Origin: a virus | Length of the DNA: 34,927 nt | IMG/VR virus record: IMGVR_UViG_3300031951_000637 | Span: 1-34,927 of that record | Reading direction: 5' to 3' (one strand) | Shown here: in pieces, positions 27,563-34,927 of the stretch | Position numbering within the stretch: the first letter of the stretch is position 1 | Layout: each line of letters begins with the position of its first letter | Notes under the pieces: generated by a model | Told to the model about the DNA's origin: nothing | What the model saw: the letters and a program-made list of their open reading frames with translations, nothing else | Databases searched by the model: none | Made by a program: the position numbers and the translations under genes

Positions 27563-28405
27563 TCAGCCGCCCAAAATTCGCGCCGCACTGCCAGCGCCAT
27601 ACTCTTCATCAAATGCAGCGCGGGTAGCCGGATTAGCACGGAGAAAACGAATAGCGCGCTCAGGGATTGACGGAGCTACGTCGCCACCCGCTGCGGCTTC
27701 CACATCTTTGCGCAAAAACAGCCCGACGCCCGGCACAGAAATGAATGGGTCTTTGTCGCGCTTAGCCTTGAGCGCCGCCGTAAATTCAGGCGAGCCAGGT
27801 TGCAGACCTTCCGCAATCAATTCCTTGATGAACGGCGTATCGCCCTGACTGCCTAGCCCCGCAGCCTCGCCAAACTTCTTAAACTTGTCGGGATCGTTCG
27901 CCGCAAGCAACATGCCAAGCGTGGTCTTAGCTTGTTCGGGGTTGGCTTCCATGCGCGTTGCAGCGTCACGCAGCGCCTTGGCCATTACCGGATTAACGCG
28001 TTCAAATGCGTCGGCGCTTTGCTCAAGGGAACGCTTTGCGCCCATGGCATCGCCGGTTGTCGCAAGCGCAAACGCGCGCTGGCCAGCATCAAAAGCGGCA
28101 TTTTTCGTGCTGTCGTCAAACGTCTTGTATTGGCCGGTGAACAATTCGGCGGCCTTTGCCCCACCTTTTTCCAGCACGCGCCGCTGTGCGGCTACATAGG
28201 CAAGCGGGTCGTTGCTGCCCATCACGCCTTGCAGTTCGGTGTTCACAAGGCCCAATATCTGCTGTTGCGCCTGCTTTTCGGCTATTGCCGCTTCCATTTT
28301 GGCGCGTTCGGTTTGCGCTGCAAGGATAGCGTTACCGCCCTGAAGGCCAGCCGCAAACGCCTCGTCTGGACGTTGAACGTTAAGGCTGTAATCGAACGGC
28401 CCCAT
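27563..28405 (-). CDS. Ejection-cluster protein, 280 aa
   Basis: It starts MGPFDYSLNVQRPDEAFAAG, then a long helical region (AKMEAAIAEKQAQQQILGLV) with Ala/Glu/Gln repeats and a C-terminal tail ending GAGSAARILGG. High Ala content, helicity and absence of Cys are typical of P22 gp20-like proteins. It is probably injected with the DNA into the periplasm. No enzyme motif is present. Confidence 0.7.
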   Translation of the reverse strand: MGPFDYSLNVQRPDEAFAAGLQGGNAILAAQTERAKMEAAIAEKQAQQQILGLVNTELQGVMGSNDPLAYVAAQRRVLEKGGAKAAELFTGQYKTFDDSTKNAAFDAGQRAFALATTGDAMGAKRSLEQSADAFERVNPVMAKALRDAATRMEANPEQAKTTLGMLLAANDPDKFKKFGEAAGLGSQGDTPFIKELIAEGLQPGSPEFTAALKAKRDKDPFISVPGVGLFLRKDVEAAAGGDVAPSIPERAIRFLRANPATRAAFDEEYGAGSAARILGG

Positions 28406-29049
28406 TAGAACTTGCCGCCTGCGCCAAGGAACGTGCCAAGCAGATTGGCCGGCATGTTGAACATATTCGCCTGCGCACGACCGACGCCCAGCGCCGTGCC
28501 TGCTTGCGCTGCGCCGATATTGCCAAATTGCTGACTGATTTGATTGGCCGTGTTAATGCCCGCGTTTCCGACGCCTGCCGCAGCGTTCTGCCCAACGCTG
28601 GCAATCCCACCAAGCCGGCCATACTGCTGCTCAATGAATTGGTTGAGCAAAGCTGGTCGAAACTGGCCAAGCGCACCTTGCACGTTGCCGCCACGAAGGC
28701 CGCCTGTCGCGCTGGCATTCTGCAAAATGGCGTTTTCGCCTTGCTGCAACAGCCCTTGGAATAGCGGGCTTTGCTCTTGCTGCTGGAACGCCTGCATCTG
28801 GTTCTGTTCTGTGCCAAGCCCGGCCAAGTCCATAAGCCCCTGCAATGCAGGAATGCCAGCCTCAGAATACGGCGCAAGCAACTGGCGCATCTGTTCACGC
28901 GCGGCGCGCTGTTCTTCAATGGCCATGCCGGCGGCGTTTTCTTGCGCCTGCCCCGCCTGCCGTGCAGCGCGTGACTGCGCACCGCTTGAAAGCGCGCTGC
29001 CGCCGATAACAAGCCCAGCCGTCAAAAGGCCGCCAGTAGGATCAGGCAT
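28405..29049 (-). CDS. DNA transfer (ejection) protein, gp7/gp20 class
   Basis: This 214-residue protein has a hydrophobic Gly/Ser start (TAGLVIGGSALSSGAQSRAA), then AIEEQRAAREQMRQLLAPYS. It then has the strongly conserved QQGENAILQNASATGGLRGG, followed by RPALLNQFIEQQYGRLGGIA. This GENAILQNASATGGLRGGN motif is a hallmark of phage DNA-transfer proteins of the P22-like ejection complex. It overlaps the upstream gene by 8 bases. Confidence 0.85.
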   Translation of the reverse strand: MPDPTGGLLTAGLVIGGSALSSGAQSRAARQAGQAQENAAGMAIEEQRAAREQMRQLLAPYSEAGIPALQGLMDLAGLGTEQNQMQAFQQQEQSPLFQGLLQQGENAILQNASATGGLRGGNVQGALGQFRPALLNQFIEQQYGRLGGIASVGQNAAAGVGNAGINTANQISQQFGNIGAAQAGTALGVGRAQANMFNMPANLLGTFLGAGGKF

Positions 29050-29500
29050 TGTTCATTTCCAGCATGTAGTTTTCATATGTTTCGCCGTAGAGCGCCATGA
29101 CAGACTGCCCAATCTCCAGCGCCGTCTGCGTGCCGTGTTCAATCTGCACACACAACATCACCATGTCGTAATAGCCAGCGCGCCAGACAAACGCGACGGG
29201 GCCATGCTCCTTTGCCCGCTCGGCATCGTCGCTGGCTTTCCACTTGGCATATTGCAGCGCCATAACCGGCAAAAGCGTCATGCTGTTGCGCTGAAAGAAC
29301 GGATGGCCAGGCATAGCGCAAAGCAGGTTCCAGCCGGCCTCAATCGCCGTTTCGCGCGGCACGTGGTCATCATCAACCACGTCATCAATGAACTGCATGG
29401 ACTGCCAAAGCAGCATCAGCCATTCAACGCAATCTGCCGACAATCCCAGCTTATCGGTGAGGTTGCGGCGAAGCCAAAATTCAGGGGGAGCGTCGTTCAT
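29042..29500 (-). CDS. Conserved phage protein before ejection genes
   Basis: This 152-residue protein is rich in Trp/Met and acidic residues: MNDAPPEFWLRRNLTDKLGL, then CVEWLMLLWQSMQFIDDVVD, FVWRAGYYDMVMLCVQIEHG and LYGETYENYMLEM. I recognise this as a recurrent phage gene in ejection or head modules, but no function is assigned. It may be a chaperone or internal component. Its 5' region forms the tRNA-like fold at 29488-29542; the ribosome site AGGA lies in a loop and the ATG in a paired stem. Confidence 0.65.
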   Translation of the reverse strand: MNDAPPEFWLRRNLTDKLGLSADCVEWLMLLWQSMQFIDDVVDDDHVPRETAIEAGWNLLCAMPGHPFFQRNSMTLLPVMALQYAKWKASDDAERAKEHGPVAFVWRAGYYDMVMLCVQIEHGTQTALEIGQSVMALYGETYENYMLEMNNA

Positions 29501-29542
29501 GGTGTCCTGCCATGGGCGGTCTACCGGCTGACCTAGACGCTC
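29488..29542 (-). other. Cloverleaf-like RNA fold over the start codon
   Basis: The minus strand reads GAGCGTC (29542-29536), TA, then GGTC-AGCCGGTA-GACC, then GCC, CATGG-CAGGACA-CCATG, AAC, GACGCTC (29494-29488). This gives a perfect 7-bp closing stem, a D-arm with the tRNA consensus loop AGCCGGTA preceded by TA, and a 5-bp stem with a 7-base loop in place of an anticodon arm. There is no T-arm. The loop contains the Shine-Dalgarno AGGA and the start ATG is in the 3' stem strand. It may be a translational control element or a tRNA relic. T33 is A, so it is not a functional tRNA. Confidence 0.55.
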
Positions 29543-29572
29543 GGTGCAGCAACTATACGCGAGACGGAAAGA

Positions 29573-29905
29573 CTATGCAATAACCCGTCCGCTGGCGTAA
29601 AGCACAAGCGAACTGCCAGCCGCAGCCTGCGCCCAAATGCTTGCGCTTGTTTCCAGCACATGCCCGTTCATCTCTGCCACGATGAATGTTTCGTTCGGCG
29701 CAATCAGGCGCTGCGATACAATCCGATTGTCATTGCCCGCTGTGCCAGCAACGGGAACCACCCACAGCGTTAGCGCAACCGCGCCGCTGCCAACGTTCGT
29801 TGCGGTGAACTTGTCCACGATCACGCGCGATTGTGCGGCGTATTCGTTCGTTGCCGTGGTGCTGGCAAACTTGGGCTGAATTAGTGCGGCGGGGGTGACG
29901 GCCAT
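29573..29905 (-). CDS. Small beta-rich virion protein
   Basis: This 110-residue protein has no Cys: MAVTPAALIQPKFASTTATN, then VIVDKFTATNVGSGAVALTL, and NETFIVAEMNGHVLETSASI. The IVDKFTATN-G motif with a beta-sandwich-like ending (SLVLYASGRVIA) matches many small phage proteins near tail genes. It is probably a structural or adaptor protein. AGGA precedes the ATG. The following 72-base gap holds the cloverleaf-like element. Confidence 0.65.
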   Translation of the reverse strand: MAVTPAALIQPKFASTTATNEYAAQSRVIVDKFTATNVGSGAVALTLWVVPVAGTAGNDNRIVSQRLIAPNETFIVAEMNGHVLETSASIWAQAAAGSSLVLYASGRVIA

Positions 29906-29914
29906 AGCGTGTCC

Positions 29915-30805
29915 TTACGTCAACCGCAGACGGATTGCAGGGGGGAGCGCGTTGGTAGGCGTGCAAGCCGGCGCGGATGCAGGCAAACCACCCGCAAAGG
30001 CAGACGTGCCGCGCTGCACCAAGAATTGTGCAGTTGCGCCCGCCGCTGGCGCACCGAACGAATACGCGCCGGCAATGGCAGCCGCGCGGTATGTCGGGTT
30101 GCTGCTGCTGTGGGTGACAAGCCAATACAATTCGCCCGCCGCTAAAGTGCGCGAGGCGATTGTGTCTGCTAGGTAGCCTGTGCCGGCGCTTGACAGGGCA
30201 ACGGTGCCAACAAGCAACGAGCCAGGAGCCGCGCTGCCGTTGTCTGCATAGATGCCCAACCGGAACGTTGATGCTGCAACGCCGACCGTCACTTCGATAG
30301 CGAGTTGGTTAACCGTAAGGTCGTGGGCAGGAATGAACGGAACGGCCTCAAAGCGGTCTGCTACCGTCGCTGCCACGCTAAGCGGGGTGCCGTTGATGAC
30401 GGGCAGCACAAACGCGCCGGAGCCATAGGTGGCAGCGCCATGAATACCGCCCTTGACCGTGCCGTTCGTCTGGAAAAACCCGCTGCCTTCGCTGTATTGA
30501 ATTTGCCCACCAGCGCCAAGGAACGTGCTGTAAAGCTCAAAGTTTGCCGTGCCGTTGTAATGGATCACCGTTACCGTTGAGCCGACGGCGCCACGGTTGC
30601 GGATAAACAGCGTTTTGAGGTTGCGGAAACCGGACGATGGGCCATCCAAAACATCTGTTGTGGTTGCCGTGCTGATGGCCGTGTTGTTTTGTCCAAGCGT
30701 TACCGTGCCGGTCACAAGGTCAGCATAGGACGCGTGAACGTCAATCGTTGCCGCCGCGCCGGTCGTCACCCTGATACGGTGAGTTGAGGCTGTCAGGTTT
30801 AGCAT
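29915..30805 (-). CDS. Virion/fibre-associated beta protein, 296 aa
   Basis: Start at 30805 gives MLNLTASTHRIRVTTGAAAT; the earlier in-frame ATG lies inside the preceding gene and lacks a ribosome site. It has a long beta-rich body with a jelly-roll-like second half (VNQLAIEVTVGVAASTFRLG, then GIYADNGSAAPGSLLVGTVA and GELYWLVTHSSSNPTYRAAA), a pattern I associate with carbohydrate-binding modules of tail fibres. It follows the fibre-type gene after gp10. Exact family unknown. Confidence 0.65.
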   Translation of the reverse strand: MLNLTASTHRIRVTTGAAATIDVHASYADLVTGTVTLGQNNTAISTATTTDVLDGPSSGFRNLKTLFIRNRGAVGSTVTVIHYNGTANFELYSTFLGAGGQIQYSEGSGFFQTNGTVKGGIHGAATYGSGAFVLPVINGTPLSVAATVADRFEAVPFIPAHDLTVNQLAIEVTVGVAASTFRLGIYADNGSAAPGSLLVGTVALSSAGTGYLADTIASRTLAAGELYWLVTHSSSNPTYRAAAIAGAYSFGAPAAGATAQFLVQRGTSAFAGGLPASAPACTPTNALPPAIRLRLT

Positions 30806-30806
30806 G

Positions 30807-31802
30807 TCAAACCGCCCATGAAATTGCTTCGGAGCCGGCGCTACCCGTTGCCCATGCAACATCATAATCTGTATTGCTGGATTTTACCAATGCTTGGCCG
30901 GTCGTGCCGCCCGTAGGAACGCCCCCGCGCGATGCGGCAAGGTTGCCGCTGGTTTGCGTCGCAAGGTCAACGCCTGACAGCGTGCCGCCCAGCGTAACGG
31001 TGCCAGTTGTCGTGATCGGGCCGCCCGTAAGCGTAATGCCGTTGACCGTGCCTGCCGTGGCAACGCTCGTGACGCCGCCACCCCCACCGCCCCCACCGCT
31101 ACCGCAGCAGGGGTTAACCCAGATTGCGCCGTCCGTTGTTCCTACGGCCACCACAACGCCAATCGGAACAACCTCAGTCGGCGCAGTCGTCGTCAATGCG
31201 CCAGGCGTCACGCCGTCTGCAAAGAGAATATCCCCCAGCGCAAAAGCAGACGTGTCCACCCGCTGCACCGTGCCAAACGCCGTTGCGTAGCCTTGCTGTC
31301 CGTTGGCCAAGTCCTGAGACAACAGCCCAACAACCGTGTAAGGCTCTTGCACGCCGTCTGCCGTGAACAATTCCACATCAAGCGCGTTGGTGATGGCTCC
31401 CACCACCCGCACCACCTGTCCCCGCGTCATGGCCGCGCCGCTTGTGTTGACAACGCACGCCAGCTTGTCAAAGCCGATACGCAGCAAAACCCCACTATCG
31501 CCAACGCCAAGCCCTAGCGTGTCGGCGATAGGCTCCCAGCCCATGCGGCCACGGATCGGCACGTAGGGCGCAAAGCGTGACCAATCTATGGTGGAAAGCG
31601 CCGGCCCGTCCGTATCAGGCGCACCCAACGGCGCATAGGCCGCAAGCTCGGCAAGCTGGGCAATGACCGTGTTCGTCGTTTCGCTGACTTCGCCAACCGT
31701 AAACAGCCGTTCAAACGCGCGGATTGCCTCAAAGTCGTTGTCAACAATCTTTGCGATTTGCTGCCGTGTCAGGCCAAGTTTGCGTGGCGGGTTGCTGGCC
31801 AT
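30807..31802 (-). CDS. Tail fibre-like protein, 331 aa
   Basis: The helical start MASNPPRKLGLTRQQIAKIV and a globular central part are followed by a run of glycines (about 235-242). A fibre strand block (TSVATAGTVNGITLTGGPIT, TTGTVTLGGTLSG) and the common fibre end GGTTGQALVKSSNTDYDVAW come next. A similar TSVA...GGPIT block occurs in the 22754-23575 fibre gene. It occupies the position of P22 gene 26 (needle) after gp10, but the sequence is not needle-like. It is coupled by a TGATG overlap. Confidence 0.75.
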   Translation of the reverse strand: MASNPPRKLGLTRQQIAKIVDNDFEAIRAFERLFTVGEVSETTNTVIAQLAELAAYAPLGAPDTDGPALSTIDWSRFAPYVPIRGRMGWEPIADTLGLGVGDSGVLLRIGFDKLACVVNTSGAAMTRGQVVRVVGAITNALDVELFTADGVQEPYTVVGLLSQDLANGQQGYATAFGTVQRVDTSAFALGDILFADGVTPGALTTTAPTEVVPIGVVVAVGTTDGAIWVNPCCGSGGGGGGGGVTSVATAGTVNGITLTGGPITTTGTVTLGGTLSGVDLATQTSGNLAASRGGVPTGGTTGQALVKSSNTDYDVAWATGSAGSEAISWAV

Positions 31803-33220
31803 CAGTAAGCCAACGGCTCTAGCGCCGCCTCCAATCGGGCAATGACGATATGAGCATCGGACGTGCCTTGGAAGCGTTGGATGCGCCAGTTACGCATGGT
31901 TCCCTGCCGCCACCAGCACAGACGCTTCACGCGCTGCCCAAAGCCGCCCACGCCAAGATAACGCGGCTGTGACCACGTAACGCCGTCAATCGTGTAGCTG
32001 GTGCTGATGGTGGGCGACAAGCCAAAGGCAACGCTGCCGGTCAACGGCACAAGTTCCAGCGCCGACACGATTGCGCCTTTGCCTTCGTTGTAGATGATGC
32101 TTGTGCCAAACTCCCAACGCACCTTTTCACCCCAATGCGTGCCAATGTCCCGCACAAGCCGGCCCAGCTTCGTGCTAGTTGGGTCTGCAACGCGCCAGCT
32201 ATCGTAGCACCACAGCATGTCCCGCGCTTTGTATTGCGCAAAGCCGTCAATGGCCGTGGTCAGCACGTGCCAAGCCGGCAGTTGCAGTTCTTTGCTTGCC
32301 GCGCCATCATAGACGAGTGTCCGGTCGGGGAGGTGCACGTAAAGCAACTCATGGCTGCGGTCGTTACGCGCTTCTAGGATGACGGCGGCAAGTTCGGTTT
32401 CGCTGTAGCCCAACAGCAGGTCGTCTATTTCTTGCGTGCTGATTTTAACGTCTTGGCCATTTTCACCCAAGAACACGCCCGGAGGTTGGTTGCGGCCACT
32501 GCCCACAAACGCGACGGTTTCCATGTAAACACAGCACGCATCGCGGCCAACGGTTCCTTTCTGGATTTGAGCGCCTTCATTGCGCTGGAACGGGAACAAA
32601 TCACCGCCTACGTTGTCAAACACTTCAATTGTGAAGCGGTTGAGCGCATAGACTTCGTTGCGCAGTTTCACCAACGCCAGCACAGGGTCAGGGTCAGCTT
32701 CGGCACTGCCATATTTGAGTGGGTTAACCTGCGTCGGGTCGGTCAATTCGGTGACAACCAGAAACTCCCCGTCCGTTGTCATGAAATAGCCGTCAATCCA
32801 GATCACGTCATTGACGTTGAGCAAGTCAGGGTCGGTCACTTGGGTTAGCGCGCCGTTCCAATAATAGAGCCGGTCGCCGCTGTTGATAGCCAGCCGGTCA
32901 AAGCTATAGTCAAACGCACATTGACCGCCCGTGCCAACGTCGCCAAGTTCGGTAACGGTGCCGTCTGCTGCTACGGTGCAAAGCTTTGTTCCCAGCACGC
33001 GATATTCGATGCCGTTCCACACGATGCCGCCACGGGGCAGGCCAAGGCCAACGCTAGGGCCTGTGGGCGTGTCATGCTGCACAATGCCATCACCGGGCCG
33101 CAGATAGCCTTGGTTAATCCCAGTATCGCGCGGCGTTGGCACCCAGTTGACGGGATAGCTAACCCGAAAATCAGGCGAGATTGAAGCAAAGATGCCGCTG
33201 ATGATCGGGATTTGGGCCAT
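31802..33220 (-). CDS. Tail hub / packaged-DNA stabilisation protein, P22 gp10 family
   Basis: It has 472 residues, the same as P22 gp10. The N-terminal MAQIPIISGIFASISPDFRV and SYPVNWVPTPRDTGINQGYL, the middle DGYFMTTDGEFLVVTELTDP, FGTSIIYN and C-terminal RVKRLCWWRQGTMRNWRIQR follow the gp10 layout of a beta-propeller-like body. It closes the tail after gp4 and carries the tailspike and needle. The ATG overlaps the upstream stop (TAATG). Position agrees with P22 order 4-10. Confidence 0.9.
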   Translation of the reverse strand: MAQIPIISGIFASISPDFRVSYPVNWVPTPRDTGINQGYLRPGDGIVQHDTPTGPSVGLGLPRGGIVWNGIEYRVLGTKLCTVAADGTVTELGDVGTGGQCAFDYSFDRLAINSGDRLYYWNGALTQVTDPDLLNVNDVIWIDGYFMTTDGEFLVVTELTDPTQVNPLKYGSAEADPDPVLALVKLRNEVYALNRFTIEVFDNVGGDLFPFQRNEGAQIQKGTVGRDACCVYMETVAFVGSGRNQPPGVFLGENGQDVKISTQEIDDLLLGYSETELAAVILEARNDRSHELLYVHLPDRTLVYDGAASKELQLPAWHVLTTAIDGFAQYKARDMLWCYDSWRVADPTSTKLGRLVRDIGTHWGEKVRWEFGTSIIYNEGKGAIVSALELVPLTGSVAFGLSPTISTSYTIDGVTWSQPRYLGVGGFGQRVKRLCWWRQGTMRNWRIQRFQGTSDAHIVIARLEAALEPLAY

Positions 33221-34927
33221 TAGCTAGCCGTAATCGTAACGGTCTTTTCCTTCAAGACGGTTACGTTGTCAGAAGCCATCATGCGAATGGTCACGTTGCG
33301 GGTGCCGGTGAACTTCTCCATTGTCACCAGTTTGGCAACGGGCGTGCCGCTTGTCACCGCAAGGCCGCTACCTGTTGAGCTAGTGCTGGTGCCCTGCAAG
33401 GGGTTGCCCGCATCGTCGCCGGTCACGTTGATGCTGCCACGATACGTCATGTTATCGCGTGGCACGCGATACAGCAATGGGCGCGCATCGGTTTCACCGC
33501 CAGCCGCCCCGCCCGTTTCTTCCCAATAGTAGGGGTATGCCCAGCCGTAATCAAACTTGAGGTTGCCTAGCGCGCGTGCGGCCTCCCATGCCGTGCCGCC
33601 ATCAGAAGGCGTCAAGACAGCGCGGGTGTTGTTGGCCTCAAACGTCGCCGTGAACGTAACAGCCGGAACATAAGTTGGGTCAGGCGCAGGGTCTCCGGCA
33701 ATGTCGTCACCACGGAACCACGTCACACCATTGTTGAGCGATACCCAAAAGTCACGCGAGGTAAGAGGTTCGCCATCAAGCGCCCGCACCTGCCGGCCAA
33801 GTTCGATGTTCATGGTGGCGCACGAATTATCCGTCCATGCGCTGATTACACGTGGGCCATGCGCCTTGATGGTCGGGTCAAACGACCATGCCAGCGCCCA
33901 TGCAATGCTGTAGCCTAGCCGGCTTTGGCCTTCGCGGTCTTGGTCGCCGGGCTGCACATCGCCTGGCGGGTTGATCGTGCCGTCTGCCGCACGCCATGCG
34001 CTATGGCCAACGTCTCCGGTCATCAGCGTGTCATTCCAGCACGGCGCACGAAGCGCAACACCGCCCGGCAATGCGTTAATCTCGTTCACGTATTCAACGT
34101 GTTCTTCACGCTTCGTCGGATTGCCGCTGTCATCCACCGGGTCGCGGGCAGTGCGCCACATTGGCGGGATAATCCACGGGGCAGACGGCGTGTTGCTAAA
34201 CCGCGCCACGGTTTCATCGTAATAAAGTTCGCGGCTACCCACGCCAGATGCCACGCCAGAAAGCCCCGGCGTCCATGCAAGAATATGGCGCATGATGCGA
34301 CGGCCACAATAGCGCGCGTAATACTCCATAACACCGCTAAGATTGCCGCTTACGTTGTCGGGCAGCACGCCCGCCGCGCCCATAAACTTCCACGAAGCGT
34401 TTCCGGTCGTGACGGTCGTATTGTTGGCCCAATCCGCTTGATCGGTGCCGCCAATGGCAATGTTGACGATGCGCAACGGGTGGCGCGGGTTAAGCGCGTT
34501 CCATGCGTTGAGCATAGCGACAGAGCCTTGCCCGCAATTGTTGCGCCCCGTGCCCGGCGTGATGCCTTGGTCTAGATTAATTTCCTGAATGACAGGCTGG
34601 GCATAGGTTGCAGCCGTGCCGCCGCGCGCGTTGTTCATCACAACAAACGTGCCGCGCGCCGTAGCGTCCACAGTCAAACCGATGGCGTTTGTGCCCAGCG
34701 GGGCCAGCGTGTCGCCGTCGCCCGACGTTACCTGCGCCATGCTGGATTGGCCGTGCATCGCAATGTCAGTGCCAACCACCCAGCCACCGCAACGGGCAAT
34801 GCGTGCTGTGTCAGCCTTGTCGCGCACTTCCAGAATGTAAGGGCCGCCAACGGTAGGGTTTTCGTCAAACGACCAGTTACCACCCGATACAGTGGCAATG
34901 TCTGCCCAGTCCAAACCCGGCACCACA
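33220..34927 (-). CDS. SGNH-hydrolase-like tail protein, 5' end cut
   Basis: The open frame runs off the right edge, so the true start is missing; at least 568 residues are seen. Numbering from the first visible GTG, MHGQSSMAQ (Ser61) fits SGNH block I (as GQSNM in sialate O-acetylesterases), VNIAIGGTD (Gly around 157) fits a later block, and TGDVGHSAW supplies Asp303-x-x-His306, the DxxH of the catalytic site. This is an esterase-type fold, probably removing acyl groups from host surface sugars. The C-terminal ~150 residues are beta-rich. It lies where P22 has nothing between gp4 and gp10. Confidence 0.7.
   Translation of the reverse strand, partial: VVPGLDWADIATVSGGNWSFDENPTVGGPYILEVRDKADTARIARCGGWVVGTDIAMHGQSSMAQVTSGDGDTLAPLGTNAIGLTVDATARGTFVVMNNARGGTAATYAQPVIQEINLDQGITPGTGRNNCGQGSVAMLNAWNALNPRHPLRIVNIAIGGTDQADWANNTTVTTGNASWKFMGAAGVLPDNVSGNLSGVMEYYARYCGRRIMRHILAWTPGLSGVASGVGSRELYYDETVARFSNTPSAPWIIPPMWRTARDPVDDSGNPTKREEHVEYVNEINALPGGVALRAPCWNDTLMTGDVGHSAWRAADGTINPPGDVQPGDQDREGQSRLGYSIAWALAWSFDPTIKAHGPRVISAWTDNSCATMNIELGRQVRALDGEPLTSRDFWVSLNNGVTWFRGDDIAGDPAPDPTYVPAVTFTATFEANNTRAVLTPSDGGTAWEAARALGNLKFDYGWAYPYYWEETGGAAGGETDARPLLYRVPRDNMTYRGSINVTGDDAGNPLQGTSTSSTGSGLAVTSGTPVAKLVTMEKFTGTRNVTIRMMASDNVTVLKEKTVTITAS

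Noticed and set aside
29488-29542. A functional tRNA gene
   Set aside because: No T-arm, A instead of T before the anticodon position, no CCA-like end, and overlaps a start codon.
1-34927. Integrase, CRISPR array, insertion sequence or toxin-antitoxin pair
   Set aside because: No tyrosine or serine recombinase, regular spacer array, terminal inverted repeat with transposase, or recognisable toxin was found.

Overview
This window is most of the genome of a tailed phage with a P22-like (podovirus-type) virion. The coat, portal, gp4-type and gp10-type proteins and the ejection-protein cluster are recognisable and stand in the P22 order. The DNA is GC-rich, genes overlap by ATGA, TAATG or GTGA junctions, and there are no insertion sequences, CRISPR arrays or complete tRNA genes. 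The host is probably a GC-rich proteobacterium. An alphaproteobacterium is my guess from the flavour of the proteins, not something the sequence proves. No integrase is visible, so whether the phage is temperate is open, although a repressor-type switch is present.

Layout. (1) 11882 to 1, leftward: a small repressor-like gene, regulators, a RusA-type resolvase, a replication block (a DnaA domain IV protein, an O-like initiator and a possible helicase loader), small genes, both terminase subunits, portal, scaffold, coat, a decoration-like protein, a DUF6496 protein and the start of a gp4-type tail adaptor that runs off the left edge. (2) 11883-12029: a divergent control region with a strong leftward promoter and three copies of an octamer. 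(3) 12030 to 19200, rightward: more than twenty short, translationally coupled genes, including an ERF annealing protein, a protein with an SSB-like acidic patch, a Ref/HNH-like nuclease candidate, a Lar-like zinc protein, NinB, a DUF551 protein and several tiny membrane proteins. (4) 34927 to 19197, leftward: an SGNH-hydrolase-like tail protein (cut by the right edge), gp10, fibre and accessory proteins, four ejection-type proteins, a tail fibre with a head-binding domain, then the lysis cassette (M15 endolysin, small membrane proteins, Rz/Rz1) with a beta-helix protein inside it.

The gp4 gene leaving at the left and the pre-gp10 gene entering at the right are consecutive in P22-type late operons. 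The window is therefore probably a circularly permuted genome with a modest piece missing at the junction. Joining the two ends directly does not preserve reading frame.

The points most worth a second look are: a T-arm-less, cloverleaf-like RNA around the start codon of the 29042-29500 gene; six copies of a heptamer inside the O-like gene, a candidate lambda-type origin; a promoter placed to give a leaderless repressor mRNA; a canonical EF-hand loop inside the M15 endolysin; and a 22-bp exact direct repeat at the meeting point of the two convergent operons, bracketing two mini-genes.
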